Shown: piece after piece, positions 1 to 7,594 of the stretch
Layout: each line of letters starts with the position of its first letter
Position numbering within the stretch: position 1 is the stretch's first letter
Translations under genes and position numbers: made by a program
The notes under the pieces: generated by a model
Told to the model about the DNA's origin: nothing
Databases searched by the model: none
Seen by the model: only the letters and a program-made list of their open reading frames with translations
Assembly (NCBI GenBank): GCA_045588245.1
Contig: JAZNDW010000041.1
Location: forward strand, 1-64,000
Source of the DNA: DTU064 sp045588245
GTDB lineage: Bacteria > Bacillota > Clostridia > Oscillospirales > CAG-272
Direction: 5' to 3'
DNA: 64,000 nucleotides

Positions 1-468
1 ATATCCTGCCACTTGCTCCATCCGCAGTGCATAGAAGCAACCCGCTAAGAACAAAACAAATCCAAATACAATGAGAGTAATTCTTAGTCCATTTGACATT
101 TGCACAAAAGCGGCAACAAATATCAAAGCAAAAAGAACGACCGTCGCGGTAATGCCTATAAACACTTCTACGGACAACAATCTTTTGTCTGCCTGTTCTT
201 TTTGCTTAATCATTTCAAGCAAATTGTTCTCTAATTCTTTGTTGTATTTATCCATTGTAACTACCTCCCCACATAATAAATCATTAACACTGATACCCAG
301 AACATCACAAAGTTCAAGCATAATAGACGAGTCGGGCAGAGATTTGCCAGTTTCCCATTTTGATATTGCTCTGTCGGTAATGTTCAGTTTTTCTGCCAAC
401 TGCATTTGGGTTAAGTTTGTTTTTCTTCTGCACTCGGCAATGAACTTTCCAATTTTTACTTGGTCCAT
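1..468 (-). CDS. XRE-family HTH regulator with C-terminal membrane segments (3' end cut by window)
   Basis: The reverse strand encodes at least 156 residues with no stop before the window edge, so the C-terminus is missing. Residues 1-65 form a lambda-repressor/XRE helix-turn-helix (recognition part RAISKWETGKSLPD), which predicts a sequence-specific DNA-binding repressor. After a charged stretch, two hydrophobic segments (about residues 100-122 and 130-148) suggest membrane anchoring. This layout is seen in many Clostridia XRE proteins of unknown signal. The start is supported by AGGAGG six bases upstream of the ATG. No target gene is visible because the downstream neighbour lies outside the window. 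Confidence 0.85.
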   Translation of the reverse strand, partial: MDQVKIGKFIAECRRKTNLTQMQLAEKLNITDRAISKWETGKSLPDSSIMLELCDVLGISVNDLLCGEVVTMDKYNKELENNLLEMIKQKEQADKRLLSVEVFIGITATVVLFALIFVAAFVQMSNGLRITLIVFGFVLFLAGCFYALRMEQVAGY

Positions 469-489
469 AGGTTACCTCCTTTCGCTTTC

Positions 490-495
490 AGTATA
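490..495 (-). promoter_or_regulatory. Probable -10 box of the XRE regulator
   Basis: TATACT on the minus strand lies about 22 bases before the regulator ATG, leaving room for a short leader with its AGGAGG. No good -35 is visible at 17 bases, so the promoter may be weak or activator/repressor dependent. Confidence 0.4.
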
Positions 496-521
496 GACAA
501 TTTTGGTAACAAAGAACACGA

Positions 522-556
522 ACCGATGGTTGAGTGGAGAGAAATCAACCATCGGT
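522..556. repeat. Perfect 12-bp inverted repeat upstream of the XRE gene
   Basis: ACCGATGGTTGA (522-533) and its exact reverse complement (545-556) are separated by 11 bases. Neither strand has a T-run next to it, so an operator or a stable RNA hairpin is more likely than a terminator. It sits just upstream of the regulator promoter. Confidence 0.5.
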
Positions 557-858
557 GGGGTGAAAAATGACCGTCAAATTCAAGTTTATCGAATTGACTG
601 CATTATACCATAAATTATTCAAAATCTCAATGTTTCCGCAATTTTCATGAGTTATAACGATTCTTATAGAATCTTTATGACTCTTTTTTTTGTGACCCGT
701 TATCACAAAAAATCACAACTTTTAACATGATTTTGAAAGCGTGGCGATACTGACGGTGATGCTGTGAAAACAAGCTTTTTCGACAGCGAAAAGCGAGAGA
801 GAAAACGATTATTTGACGAAAAAAGACCGAATAAACAGCAAAATGACAGGTACTGCTA
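557..858. other. Non-coding stretch with little recognisable content
   Basis: About 300 A+T-rich bases separate the XRE gene from the AAA+ protease gene. I see no convincing reading frame or RNA gene. The only structured element is a 10-bp A/T-rich inverted repeat at 686-695/703-712 (TTTTTTGTGA with its complement, loop CCCGTTA). It could act as a weak terminator in either direction. Confidence 0.4.
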
Positions 859-887
859 TTGACAGTTTTACGACCGCAAACTAAAAT
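859..887 (+). promoter_or_regulatory. Sigma-A promoter of the Clp-REC-FtsH fusion gene
   Basis: TTGACA (859-864), a 17-base spacer and TAAAAT (882-887). The start codon lies about 57 bases after the -10, with a good ribosome binding site (AAGGAG) at about 931-936. This points to constitutive housekeeping transcription as a single-gene unit. Confidence 0.75.
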
Positions 888-944
888 ATTAATATACGGT
901 TTTACGTAGTTTGAACCTGAGCGCACGTATAAGGAGACGGGAAT

Positions 945-3900
945 ATGAACGAGATCAAGACGAGTGCACTTTTGACATGGCTTATAGAAAAAGCGAAAAA
1001 GATTGGCAATAAAAATAACATGCCGTTCACGGCTGAACGCTTTATAGTTGCTCTCATAGACGAGATAACGAAAGAAACCGACAAGCAGGCGGACGATGAG
1101 CTCATTATGATCAGCTCGGCTGTGAAAGAGAATTTTGCGGACCTTTACAGGGCAAAAGAAGCATTGATGAAGTACATTTGTAATGACGGGAGCATGACTT
1201 TCCTTGACGATCTGTACATGAAAAAGAAGATGCAGCAGGCGGCGGGGATCTCCGCCGCGGCAAATAGGACGGAGCTTGATTCCGTTACGCTGTTTATGTG
1301 CATTTCAACGGATCCGACCGCAACGATCAGATCTATACTGTCCCCGACAGTACCCGATACAAAAGCGGCGCAGAACGACGACGTAGTTTTGGGTCTTCCT
1401 GTTGATGAAATCGTCGCTGATGACGATTCGATTGAGGCATTTGAAGAAGAATTGAAAAGGCAACTCGAGCTGTTTGACACATACGAAGAAGAGTACTTCA
1501 TAGACGAGGACATATGTGAGGAGCCGCGTGACGTGAAAGCGGAAATGTCCAAGCTTGTTGCAGACGTGAAACGCATCAGATCGGAGCTTCAAAGCGCGGT
1601 TCTAGGACAGGATAACGCTGTCAATACGTTCGTGACGGGCTATTTTCAGGCGAGTATGCTGTCGATGATTGACAAGTCAAGAAAGCGTCCACGTGCAACG
1701 TTCTTGTTTGCAGGTCCTCCCGGTGTCGGCAAAACTTTCCTGGCTGAAAAAGCCGCTGAAGCGCTCGGGCTTCCATTCATGCGCTTTGACATGAGTGAAT
1801 ATGCCGATAAGGAAGCGAATCTCGAATTTTGCGGCTCGGACAAGGTATATAAGAGCTCAAAGCCCGGTAACGTAACGGGATTTGTTGCAGAGAATTCCGA
1901 GTGTATCTTGCTGTTTGATGAGATCGAAAAGTCCCACATCAGTGTTATTCATCTGTTTTTGCAGATGCTCGATGCAGGAAGGCTTCGTGATAACTACACC
2001 GATGCGGAGGTGTCGTTCAAGGATGCCATCATCATTTTCACGACAAACGCAGGTAAACAGCTTTATGAAGAAAGCGAAAACGGTGATCTGTCGACGGTTT
2101 CAAGAAAAGTCGTTATAAAGGCTCTGCAAAAAGACGTCAACCCCGAAACCCACGTACCGTACTTTCCGGGTGCGATCTGCTCGCGTTTTGCTTCGGGAAA
2201 CGTCGTTATGTTCAATCATATTGGCGCACATAATCTCAGAAATATCGCAAAAAAAGAGATCGAACGTCACTCACGAAATCTCGAAAAAGAGACGGGCATA
2301 AAGCTGAAGATGGATGACCGTGTGTATACGGCGCTTTTGTTTTCCGAGGGCGGAGCCGCCGACGCGAGAACGGTCAGAGGCAGAGCGGAAACTTTCTTTA
2401 ACGATGAGCTTTATGAGCTTTTGAGACTTATTGCCTCAGACAAAGTTAAAACGGGTATTGAGAGCATTGAGAAGATAGAGGTCAGTGTTGATCTGTCGCG
2501 TGCGAAAGACGGCATTTCCGCGCTTTTCGATCCGACGAAGAAAACTGAAATACTCGTCTTTGCCGAAGAAAAAGTAACGTTGCAGTGTAAAGAAAAGGCT
2601 CCTGATTTTGAGTTTATCGGAGCTGAAAGCTTCAAAGATGCCGTTGATGCGATTAAGACGCATGATATTGATTTCGTTATGCTCGATATGAAGTGCGGTG
2701 CTCCGTCAGCATCACTTGAAAATCTTAATATTGAAGACGTGGATTCTCCCGCACGCGACTTCTTCGGTTTCTTGAAAGAACAGAGAAGCACGCTTCCGAT
2801 GTATCTTATTGAAACACGCGGCTCTGTGCTTAGCGAAGAAGAAAAAATCTCGTTTATGCGTCAGGGAGTGCGTGACGTAATACGTATCACGAAAGCTAAG
2901 GAGTCGTTTGCGGCAAGACTGAACGCGCTTTCACTGAGCCTGTATCAGCAGGCAAGCATGATAAAGCTTGCAAGAGAGAATAAGCTTGTGTCGTTTGAAA
3001 CGGCGCAGACGATCTCGAAAAACGGCAAAAACGCAGAGATAAGACTGTTTGATTTTAAGATGGCAGTTGCCGTTGATTCTGAAGATCAAAAGAACGTCCT
3101 GAGTTCCGTATCAAAGCCTGACGTGCGTTTTGATGACGTGATCGGCACACGCGACGCAAAAAAAGAGCTTACGTATTTCGTTGAATATCTGAAAGATCCC
3201 AAAAAATACATGGGTACGGGCGTTAAAGCACCGCGCGGCGTTCTTCTTTACGGCCCTCCTGGCACGGGCAAGACAATGCTCGCAAAGGCGATGGCTTGTG
3301 AGGCGGAAGTTACGTTTATTGCCGCCGAGGGCAACCAGTTTTTGAAAAAATACGTTGGAGAGGGCTCCGAAAAGGTTCACGAGCTCTTTAAGACTGCACG
3401 CAAATACGCACCGTCCATTCTCTTCATAGACGAGATAGATGCGATCGCCAAGGAGCGTCGTGGCGGTGTTAATGCCGGTGCTACCGGTGAAGAAACGCTG
3501 ACGGCGTTCTTAACGGAGATGGACGGCTTTGTGAACGATCCGACAAAGCCCGTTTTCGTGCTTGCGGCAACCAATTTCGACGTTGAGCCGGGCAAAGACA
3601 GGAGTCTTGATCCTGCGCTGATACGCCGTTTTGACAGACGGGTATATATCGATCTGCCGGACAAGGATGACAGGATCAGATTTTTGAAGATGAAGATTTC
3701 CAAGAATCGTGCTTTGGCTATCTCCGATGCTCAAATTGACAATATTGCAATGAGATCTACGGGAATGAGCCTTGCCGAGCTTGATTCAGTCGTTGAGCTT
3801 GCTTTGCGTTCCGCTATCAGAGAGGGAAGCACCGTTGTGAACGATGCTATTTTTGAAGAAGCGTTTGAAACGTTTAACAGCGGTGAGGTGAAGAAGTGGG

Positions 3901-4448
3901 ACATCTCACAGCTTGAGCGCGTCGCTAGACACGAAGCAGGACACGCTTTGCTCTGTTGGCTCTGCGGTGAGAAGCCGTCATACCTTACGATCGTTGCCCG
4001 CGGTAACCACGGAGGATATATGCAGCACGCGGAAGCTGAGGGGAAGGCGATCTATACTAAAGATGAGCTGCTCGCAAAGATCAGAACGTCGCTTGGCGGC
4101 AGAGCTGCCGAGATCGTTTACTATGGTGAACGCGACGGCATTTCCACGGGTGCCGGCGGAGATTTGGTTTCTGCAACGAATATCGCTCAAGAGCTCGTTT
4201 GTACTTACGGTATGGATGATGAGTTCGGTCTTGCCGTCGTTGGCGGAGGCGTTGCCGCCAACGGTACGATGTCCGTTGAGGTGAGAATGTCGGTCAACCG
4301 TATTTTGAAAAAAGAGATGGCGGAAGCCGTTCGTCTTATTTCCGAAAATAAAGATAAGATCGATTCACTTGTGAAAGAGCTGTTTATCAAAAATCATCTT
4401 AACGGCGCGGAAATTGAAGAGGCTATCACGAAGACGCAGGTGCTGTGA
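945..4448 (+). CDS. Soluble tripartite AAA+ protein: Clp-type ATPase + receiver-like domain + FtsH-type ATPase/M41 protease
   Basis: 1167 residues. An N-terminal helical region (1-190) loosely resembles a Clp N-domain. Residues about 200-520 are a ClpA/ClpB class-2 AAA+ module with Walker A GPPGVGKT (257-264) and Walker B ILLFDEIEK (321-329). Residues about 530-690 look like a response-regulator receiver, with a candidate phosphoacceptor in FVMLDM (Asp581). Residues about 730-985 are an FtsH-type AAA+ module with Walker A GPPGTGKT (770-777). The rest is an M41 zinc protease with HEAGH (996-1000) and a third-ligand candidate Asp1073. All catalytic motifs are intact. Unlike classical FtsH there is no transmembrane or periplasmic segment, so the protein should be cytosolic. 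The likely job is ATP-driven unfolding and proteolysis, possibly switched by the receiver domain. The substrate is unknown, and the gene stands alone under its own promoter. Confidence 0.85.
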   Translation: MNEIKTSALLTWLIEKAKKIGNKNNMPFTAERFIVALIDEITKETDKQADDELIMISSAVKENFADLYRAKEALMKYICNDGSMTFLDDLYMKKKMQQAAGISAAANRTELDSVTLFMCISTDPTATIRSILSPTVPDTKAAQNDDVVLGLPVDEIVADDDSIEAFEEELKRQLELFDTYEEEYFIDEDICEEPRDVKAEMSKLVADVKRIRSELQSAVLGQDNAVNTFVTGYFQASMLSMIDKSRKRPRATFLFAGPPGVGKTFLAEKAAEALGLPFMRFDMSEYADKEANLEFCGSDKVYKSSKPGNVTGFVAENSECILLFDEIEKSHISVIHLFLQMLDAGRLRDNYTDAEVSFKDAIIIFTTNAGKQLYEESENGDLSTVSRKVVIKALQKDVNPETHVPYFPGAICSRFASGNVVMFNHIGAHNLRNIAKKEIERHSRNLEKETGIKLKMDDRVYTALLFSEGGAADARTVRGRAETFFNDELYELLRLIASDKVKTGIESIEKIEVSVDLSRAKDGISALFDPTKKTEILVFAEEKVTLQCKEKAPDFEFIGAESFKDAVDAIKTHDIDFVMLDMKCGAPSASLENLNIEDVDSPARDFFGFLKEQRSTLPMYLIETRGSVLSEEEKISFMRQGVRDVIRITKAKESFAARLNALSLSLYQQASMIKLARENKLVSFETAQTISKNGKNAEIRLFDFKMAVAVDSEDQKNVLSSVSKPDVRFDDVIGTRDAKKELTYFVEYLKDPKKYMGTGVKAPRGVLLYGPPGTGKTMLAKAMACEAEVTFIAAEGNQFLKKYVGEGSEKVHELFKTARKYAPSILFIDEIDAIAKERRGGVNAGATGEETLTAFLTEMDGFVNDPTKPVFVLAATNFDVEPGKDRSLDPALIRRFDRRVYIDLPDKDDRIRFLKMKISKNRALAISDAQIDNIAMRSTGMSLAELDSVVELALRSAIREGSTVVNDAIFEEAFETFNSGEVKKWDISQLERVARHEAGHALLCWLCGEKPSYLTIVARGNHGGYMQHAEAEGKAIYTKDELLAKIRTSLGGRAAEIVYYGERDGISTGAGGDLVSATNIAQELVCTYGMDDEFGLAVVGGGVAANGTMSVEVRMSVNRILKKEMAEAVRLISENKDKIDSLVKELFIKNHLNGAEIEEAITKTQVL

Positions 4449-4454
4449 CATCGG

Positions 4455-4476
4455 GAAAACCAAAAAAATGGTTTTC
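4455..4476 (+). terminator. Possible weak terminator hairpin after the AAA+ protease
   Basis: GAAAACCA and TGGTTTTC form an 8-bp stem around an A6 loop just after the stop codon. No T-run follows, so termination efficiency is doubtful. Confidence 0.35.
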
Positions 4477-4498
4477 AGTTGTTCGATGATACTGAATA

Positions 4499-4528
4499 TT
4501 GTAATTATTTGCCTTAATATGGTATACT
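4499..4528 (+). promoter_or_regulatory. Sigma-A-like promoter for the Sm-like small protein and CapA gene
   Basis: TTGTAA (4499-4504), an 18-base spacer and TATACT (4523-4528), about 33 bases before the TTG start of the next gene. Confidence 0.5.
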
Positions 4529-4561
4529 GTGTGTAATAGGTTTATTTAGCGAGGTGATATC

Positions 4562-4900
4562 TTGAATCCTGCTCTATATATGCTATTGTTTTTGCCGCTG
4601 TGGATCCTTATCATAACGCGGCGTAAAAACAAGAAAGAATATCTTGCCGCAAAAATAATGAAAAAGAAAGGTGACAATTTATTTATGTTTGAATTTGCAA
4701 AAACCTTGATTGGAAAAAAGTGCATCATTTATACGTTCAATGACGCTCAGATCACGGGCGTTATCAAAGAGGTCTCCGAAAGTGCTCTGCTCGTTGCGAG
4801 CGACAGCAATACGGATATCATCAATCTTGATTTCGTGATCCGCATCAGAGAATATCCGCGCGGAAAGAACGGAAAAGAAAAGTCTGTTGTGATCGGCTGA
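4562..4900 (+). CDS. Small protein with N-terminal membrane segment and Sm-like beta domain
   Basis: 112 residues from a TTG start preceded by GAGGTGAT. A hydrophobic stretch (residues 4-19) is followed by a lysine/arginine-rich linker. The C-terminal part (from about residue 42) has the strand pattern of an Sm/SH3-like barrel, and it resembles the small DUF6897-type proteins of Clostridia (family name from memory). An internal ATG at 4685 with AGGTGA ten bases upstream would give a purely soluble 71-residue version, so the true start is uncertain or there may be two products. The CapA gene follows after 15 bases and is probably cotranscribed. The function is not known. Confidence 0.65.
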   Translation: MNPALYMLLFLPLWILIITRRKNKKEYLAAKIMKKKGDNLFMFEFAKTLIGKKCIIYTFNDAQITGVIKEVSESALLVASDSNTDIINLDFVIRIREYPRGKNGKEKSVVIG

Positions 4901-4915
4901 CGAATTGGTGATAAA

Positions 4916-6154
4916 ATGGAAAAGAAAAAGGTATTATCATCGTTTTTGATATTGCTGAAGGTTATTATGCTGTGCCTCGTCATTGGCTTTGCCGTGACGG
5001 GATGCGACGGTAACGATGACGCGGACGGTACGGACGGAACGGCGGACGGCGTTTATAATGAAAGCGGGAGCGAAACGCAGGATACGAGCAGTTCGGGTTC
5101 GGATACCGTGACGGAAACAGAAACGGAAACCGAAACGGAGACGGAGACGGAGACGGAAACCGAAACCGAAACCGAAACGACAGCTCCTCCCGAGCCGGAG
5201 ATAGTTAAGCTGACACTCACATTTGTCGGTGACTGCACATTCGGCAGAAATCAGAAGATGAAATACAGCGGTTCATTTGACGATTATTACGACGACTACG
5301 GCGGCGACTATTTCTTCGAAAACGTGCGCGATATTTTTGAAAGTGACGACATTACCGTTATAAATCTTGAAGGCTCGCTGACGGATTCTGAGGATATTCA
5401 GGATAAGAAGTGGAACCACAAGGGCGAGCCCGAATACACGGACGTTATGACTGGTTCATCGGTTGAGGTCGCAACGATGGGCAACAATCACCGTCTTGAC
5501 TACGGTGACGAGGGCTTCGTTGAAACGATGCAGGTGCTTGACGACGCGGGCATTTCGTACTGCTACGATGACTGTTACCTTATCTACGAGGTCAAGGGAG
5601 TTAAGGTCGGATTTGTGTCGGTGAACGAGGTTTACGACGGCAAAAAGGTTGAAACGTGGCTCAAAGAAGGCTACGATTATCTGCGCGGAGAGGGATGCGC
5701 GATCGTAGTTGCGTGTGTTCATTGGGGCGGCGATAAAACGCCCGTTATTGAAAAGTATCAGATAGAACTTGGATACAAACTCATAGATTGGGGATACGAC
5801 CTTGTCGTCGGCAATCATCCGCACGTTCTGCAGGCAATGCAGATTTATAAGGACCGCTTCATCTGCTACAGCCTCGGCAACTTCTGCTACGGCGGCAACA
5901 ACGACCCTGATGACAAGGACAGCGGAATTTTCCAACAGACCTTCACGCTCGTTGACGGCGTGCTTACATACGACATGAACGGACAGTTCATTCCGTGCTC
6001 GCTTTCGAGCATAACAAAGCGCAACGACTTCAAGCCGACGCCGTCTGTTGGCGACGAATATGACCGTATCATCGAAAAGGTGAACGGCTACAGCGAGGAG
6101 TTCGGATTTGAGCTTGACGGAGAGGGCAGACCCGTACTGAAGGACGGCGAGTGA
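4916..6154 (+). CDS. CapA-family metallophosphoesterase-like lipoprotein
   Basis: 412 residues. An N-terminal signal peptide ends in the lipobox VTGC (lipidated Cys30), so the protein is exported and membrane-anchored. Residues about 45-92 are a low-complexity Thr/Glu linker with a run of TE dipeptides, a spacer through the cell wall. The rest is a CapA/PgsA-type domain with the family landmarks FVGDCTFG, INLEGSLTD, MGNNHRLDYG, CVHWGG, VGNHPHVLQ and YSLGNFCYG. CapA proteins are linked to poly-gamma-glutamate or capsule synthesis, but no capB or capC lies nearby. A solitary surface enzyme of unknown substrate is therefore the safer reading. Confidence 0.85.
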   Translation: MEKKKVLSSFLILLKVIMLCLVIGFAVTGCDGNDDADGTDGTADGVYNESGSETQDTSSSGSDTVTETETETETETETETETETETETTAPPEPEIVKLTLTFVGDCTFGRNQKMKYSGSFDDYYDDYGGDYFFENVRDIFESDDITVINLEGSLTDSEDIQDKKWNHKGEPEYTDVMTGSSVEVATMGNNHRLDYGDEGFVETMQVLDDAGISYCYDDCYLIYEVKGVKVGFVSVNEVYDGKKVETWLKEGYDYLRGEGCAIVVACVHWGGDKTPVIEKYQIELGYKLIDWGYDLVVGNHPHVLQAMQIYKDRFICYSLGNFCYGGNNDPDDKDSGIFQQTFTLVDGVLTYDMNGQFIPCSLSSITKRNDFKPTPSVGDEYDRIIEKVNGYSEEFGFELDGEGRPVLKDGE

Positions 6155-6267
6155 GTCTAAAGATAACTGTAATATTCGAAAAATATGAAAAGGCGCCGCG
6201 CTTGAGAAACGCTTTCGCTTCATGGTAAAATTTATATAAAAGATATAAAAACGAAAGGGAATATACG

Positions 6268-6705
6268 ATGTTAAAAGGAATCCCCCCGATTTTGTCCCCC
6301 GAGCTTTTGAAGATACTTTGTGAGATGGGACATACAGACGAGATTACACTCGGCGACGGCAACTTCCCCGGACACACGTACGGTAAGCAGGTGATACGTA
6401 TGGACGGTCACGGTATCCCCGAAATACTCGATGCGATACTGCAGGTTTTTCCGCTTGACACGTACGTTGAGCGTCCGTGCACGCTTATGGCAGTCGTAAA
6501 AGGAGATACGGTGCAAACTCCTATCTGGGACGTTTACAAGGATATCGTAGCGAAGTACGATGAACGTGGTGCGGAGTGCTTTGAGGAGATAGACAAGTGG
6601 GAGTTTTACGAGCGCACGAAGGAAAAATCGTATGCCGTTATTCTCACCGGTGAGACTGCGCTTTACGGAAACATCATCTTGAAAAAAGGCGTCGTTGTGG
6701 AATAA
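6268..6705 (+). CDS. fucU: L-fucose mutarotase (RbsD/FucU family)
   Basis: 145 residues, the usual length. It matches the FucU branch of the RbsD/FucU family: SPELLKILCEMGHTDEI with His22, the N-terminal GDGNFPGH segment, and the C-terminal FYERTKEKSYAVILTGE and YGNIILKKG. The family interconverts alpha and beta anomers of free sugars (fucose, also ribose) in the cytoplasm and speeds entry into catabolism. No fucose isomerase or kinase genes are in the window. AAAGGGAA lies before the ATG, and a strong hairpin terminator follows the stop. Confidence 0.88.
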   Translation: MLKGIPPILSPELLKILCEMGHTDEITLGDGNFPGHTYGKQVIRMDGHGIPEILDAILQVFPLDTYVERPCTLMAVVKGDTVQTPIWDVYKDIVAKYDERGAECFEEIDKWEFYERTKEKSYAVILTGETALYGNIILKKGVVVE

Positions 6706-6712
6706 GTTAATG

Positions 6713-6752
6713 AAAAAAGAAGCTTACTTTGATGCAAAGTAAGCTTCTTTTT
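6713..6752. terminator. Bidirectional intrinsic terminator between fucU and the peptidase E gene
   Basis: A 15-bp perfect stem (6717-6731 with 6735-6749, loop ATG) is flanked by A and T runs, so it can stop transcription from both converging genes. Confidence 0.9.
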
Positions 6753-6756
6753 GATG

Positions 6757-7395
6757 CTACAGCTTTGTGATGACGGTGGCGTCAAGCTTATATATATCGC
6801 CGTAAAAATCGGTTTTACCGTCGCGACAAACAATAACGGCATCGTCGCATAAACCGTATATGATGTGGTCTTTCGACAGCATGAGCAGCTCGTCGGGGAC
6901 GTTGTTTATTGTGAAATGCGGTTCGACAGAAATGTCAACGAGCCCGAGTGCAGGATATATCAATTGTTTATAATGTCCGCAGGCGAGCGTGCATATCGCG
7001 GATTTTGCCATATTTATCGATCCTGCGCTCATTCCTATAACGGTGCCGTTGTAATGTCGGAGAATATCAATCAAACCGTATTTTTGCAGATATGCAAACT
7101 GTGTGGGAGTATCACCGCCGGCAAGCCACACGATATCAGCTTCGGATATGACTTTTTGCGCCTCTTTCGGTGTCATTCTTCCGTCAACAACACAGCTCTT
7201 GTTGAATCTGATTCCGGCATCGGCAAACATAGCGAGAAAATGGCGGTAGTATTTATCCGTCTTCTCGTGTATCATTTCAAATTCAGACGCGACAAAGGCA
7301 AATGATCTGCGTCTTGTGATCAGATCATCGAAGAGCTTTGCTGTTTGCGTGCTGAACCCGTTCGGAAACATACTGGTTAAAATGTAAGTGCTCAT
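6757..7395 (-). CDS. Peptidase E-like serine hydrolase (family S51)
   Basis: 212 residues from the ATG at 7395, chosen because AGGAG precedes it; a longer in-frame start 13 codons upstream lacks a ribosome binding site. The fold is that of class-I glutamine-amidotransferase-like peptidase E, with the nucleophile elbow GMSAGS, a preceding WLAGGDT, and a later EPHFTINN segment that supplies the conserved histidine region. Classical peptidase E cleaves Asp-Xaa dipeptides in the cytoplasm. Many Firmicutes S51 homologues have unknown substrates, so the exact specificity is open. It is transcribed from its own promoter, divergently from the GH27 gene. Confidence 0.82.
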   Translation of the reverse strand: MSTYILTSMFPNGFSTQTAKLFDDLITRRRSFAFVASEFEMIHEKTDKYYRHFLAMFADAGIRFNKSCVVDGRMTPKEAQKVISEADIVWLAGGDTPTQFAYLQKYGLIDILRHYNGTVIGMSAGSINMAKSAICTLACGHYKQLIYPALGLVDISVEPHFTINNVPDELLMLSKDHIIYGLCDDAVIVCRDGKTDFYGDIYKLDATVITKL

Positions 7396-7424
7396 TTTTC
7401 GCTCCTGTTTATGTGTTGTGTGAT

Positions 7425-7453
7425 ATTGTAGCATATTTTCAAATAAATCTCAA
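7425..7453 (-). promoter_or_regulatory. Promoter of the peptidase E gene
   Basis: On the minus strand: TTGAGA (7448-7453), 17 bases, TACAAT (7425-7430), with TG one base upstream of the -10 (extended -10). Confidence 0.65.
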
Positions 7454-7504
7454 CCCATGTGCATCACTCTACAACAATATACACATTATATCCCGCAAAT
7501 TGTC

Positions 7505-7533
7505 TTGTTTTTGCCGCTTTGGTTTAGTATAAT
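7505..7533 (+). promoter_or_regulatory. Promoter of the GH27 alpha-galactosidase gene
   Basis: TTGTTT (7505-7510), 17 bases and a perfect TATAAT (7528-7533). The start codon preceded by GGAGG lies 61 bases after the -10. Confidence 0.7.
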
Positions 7534-7594
7534 TACAGTAGTGGCGAGAGCCTGTAATTTTATGACACGCCGACGGCGAAGATGGAGGTACAGT

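Noticed and set aside
4455..4476. Hairpin after the AAA+ protease as a strong terminator
   Set aside because: No T-run follows; kept only as a weak candidate.
5456..6223. A 255-codon open frame antisense to the CapA gene
   Set aside because: It mirrors the CapA codons, has no ribosome binding site and no family features, and CapA explains the DNA fully.
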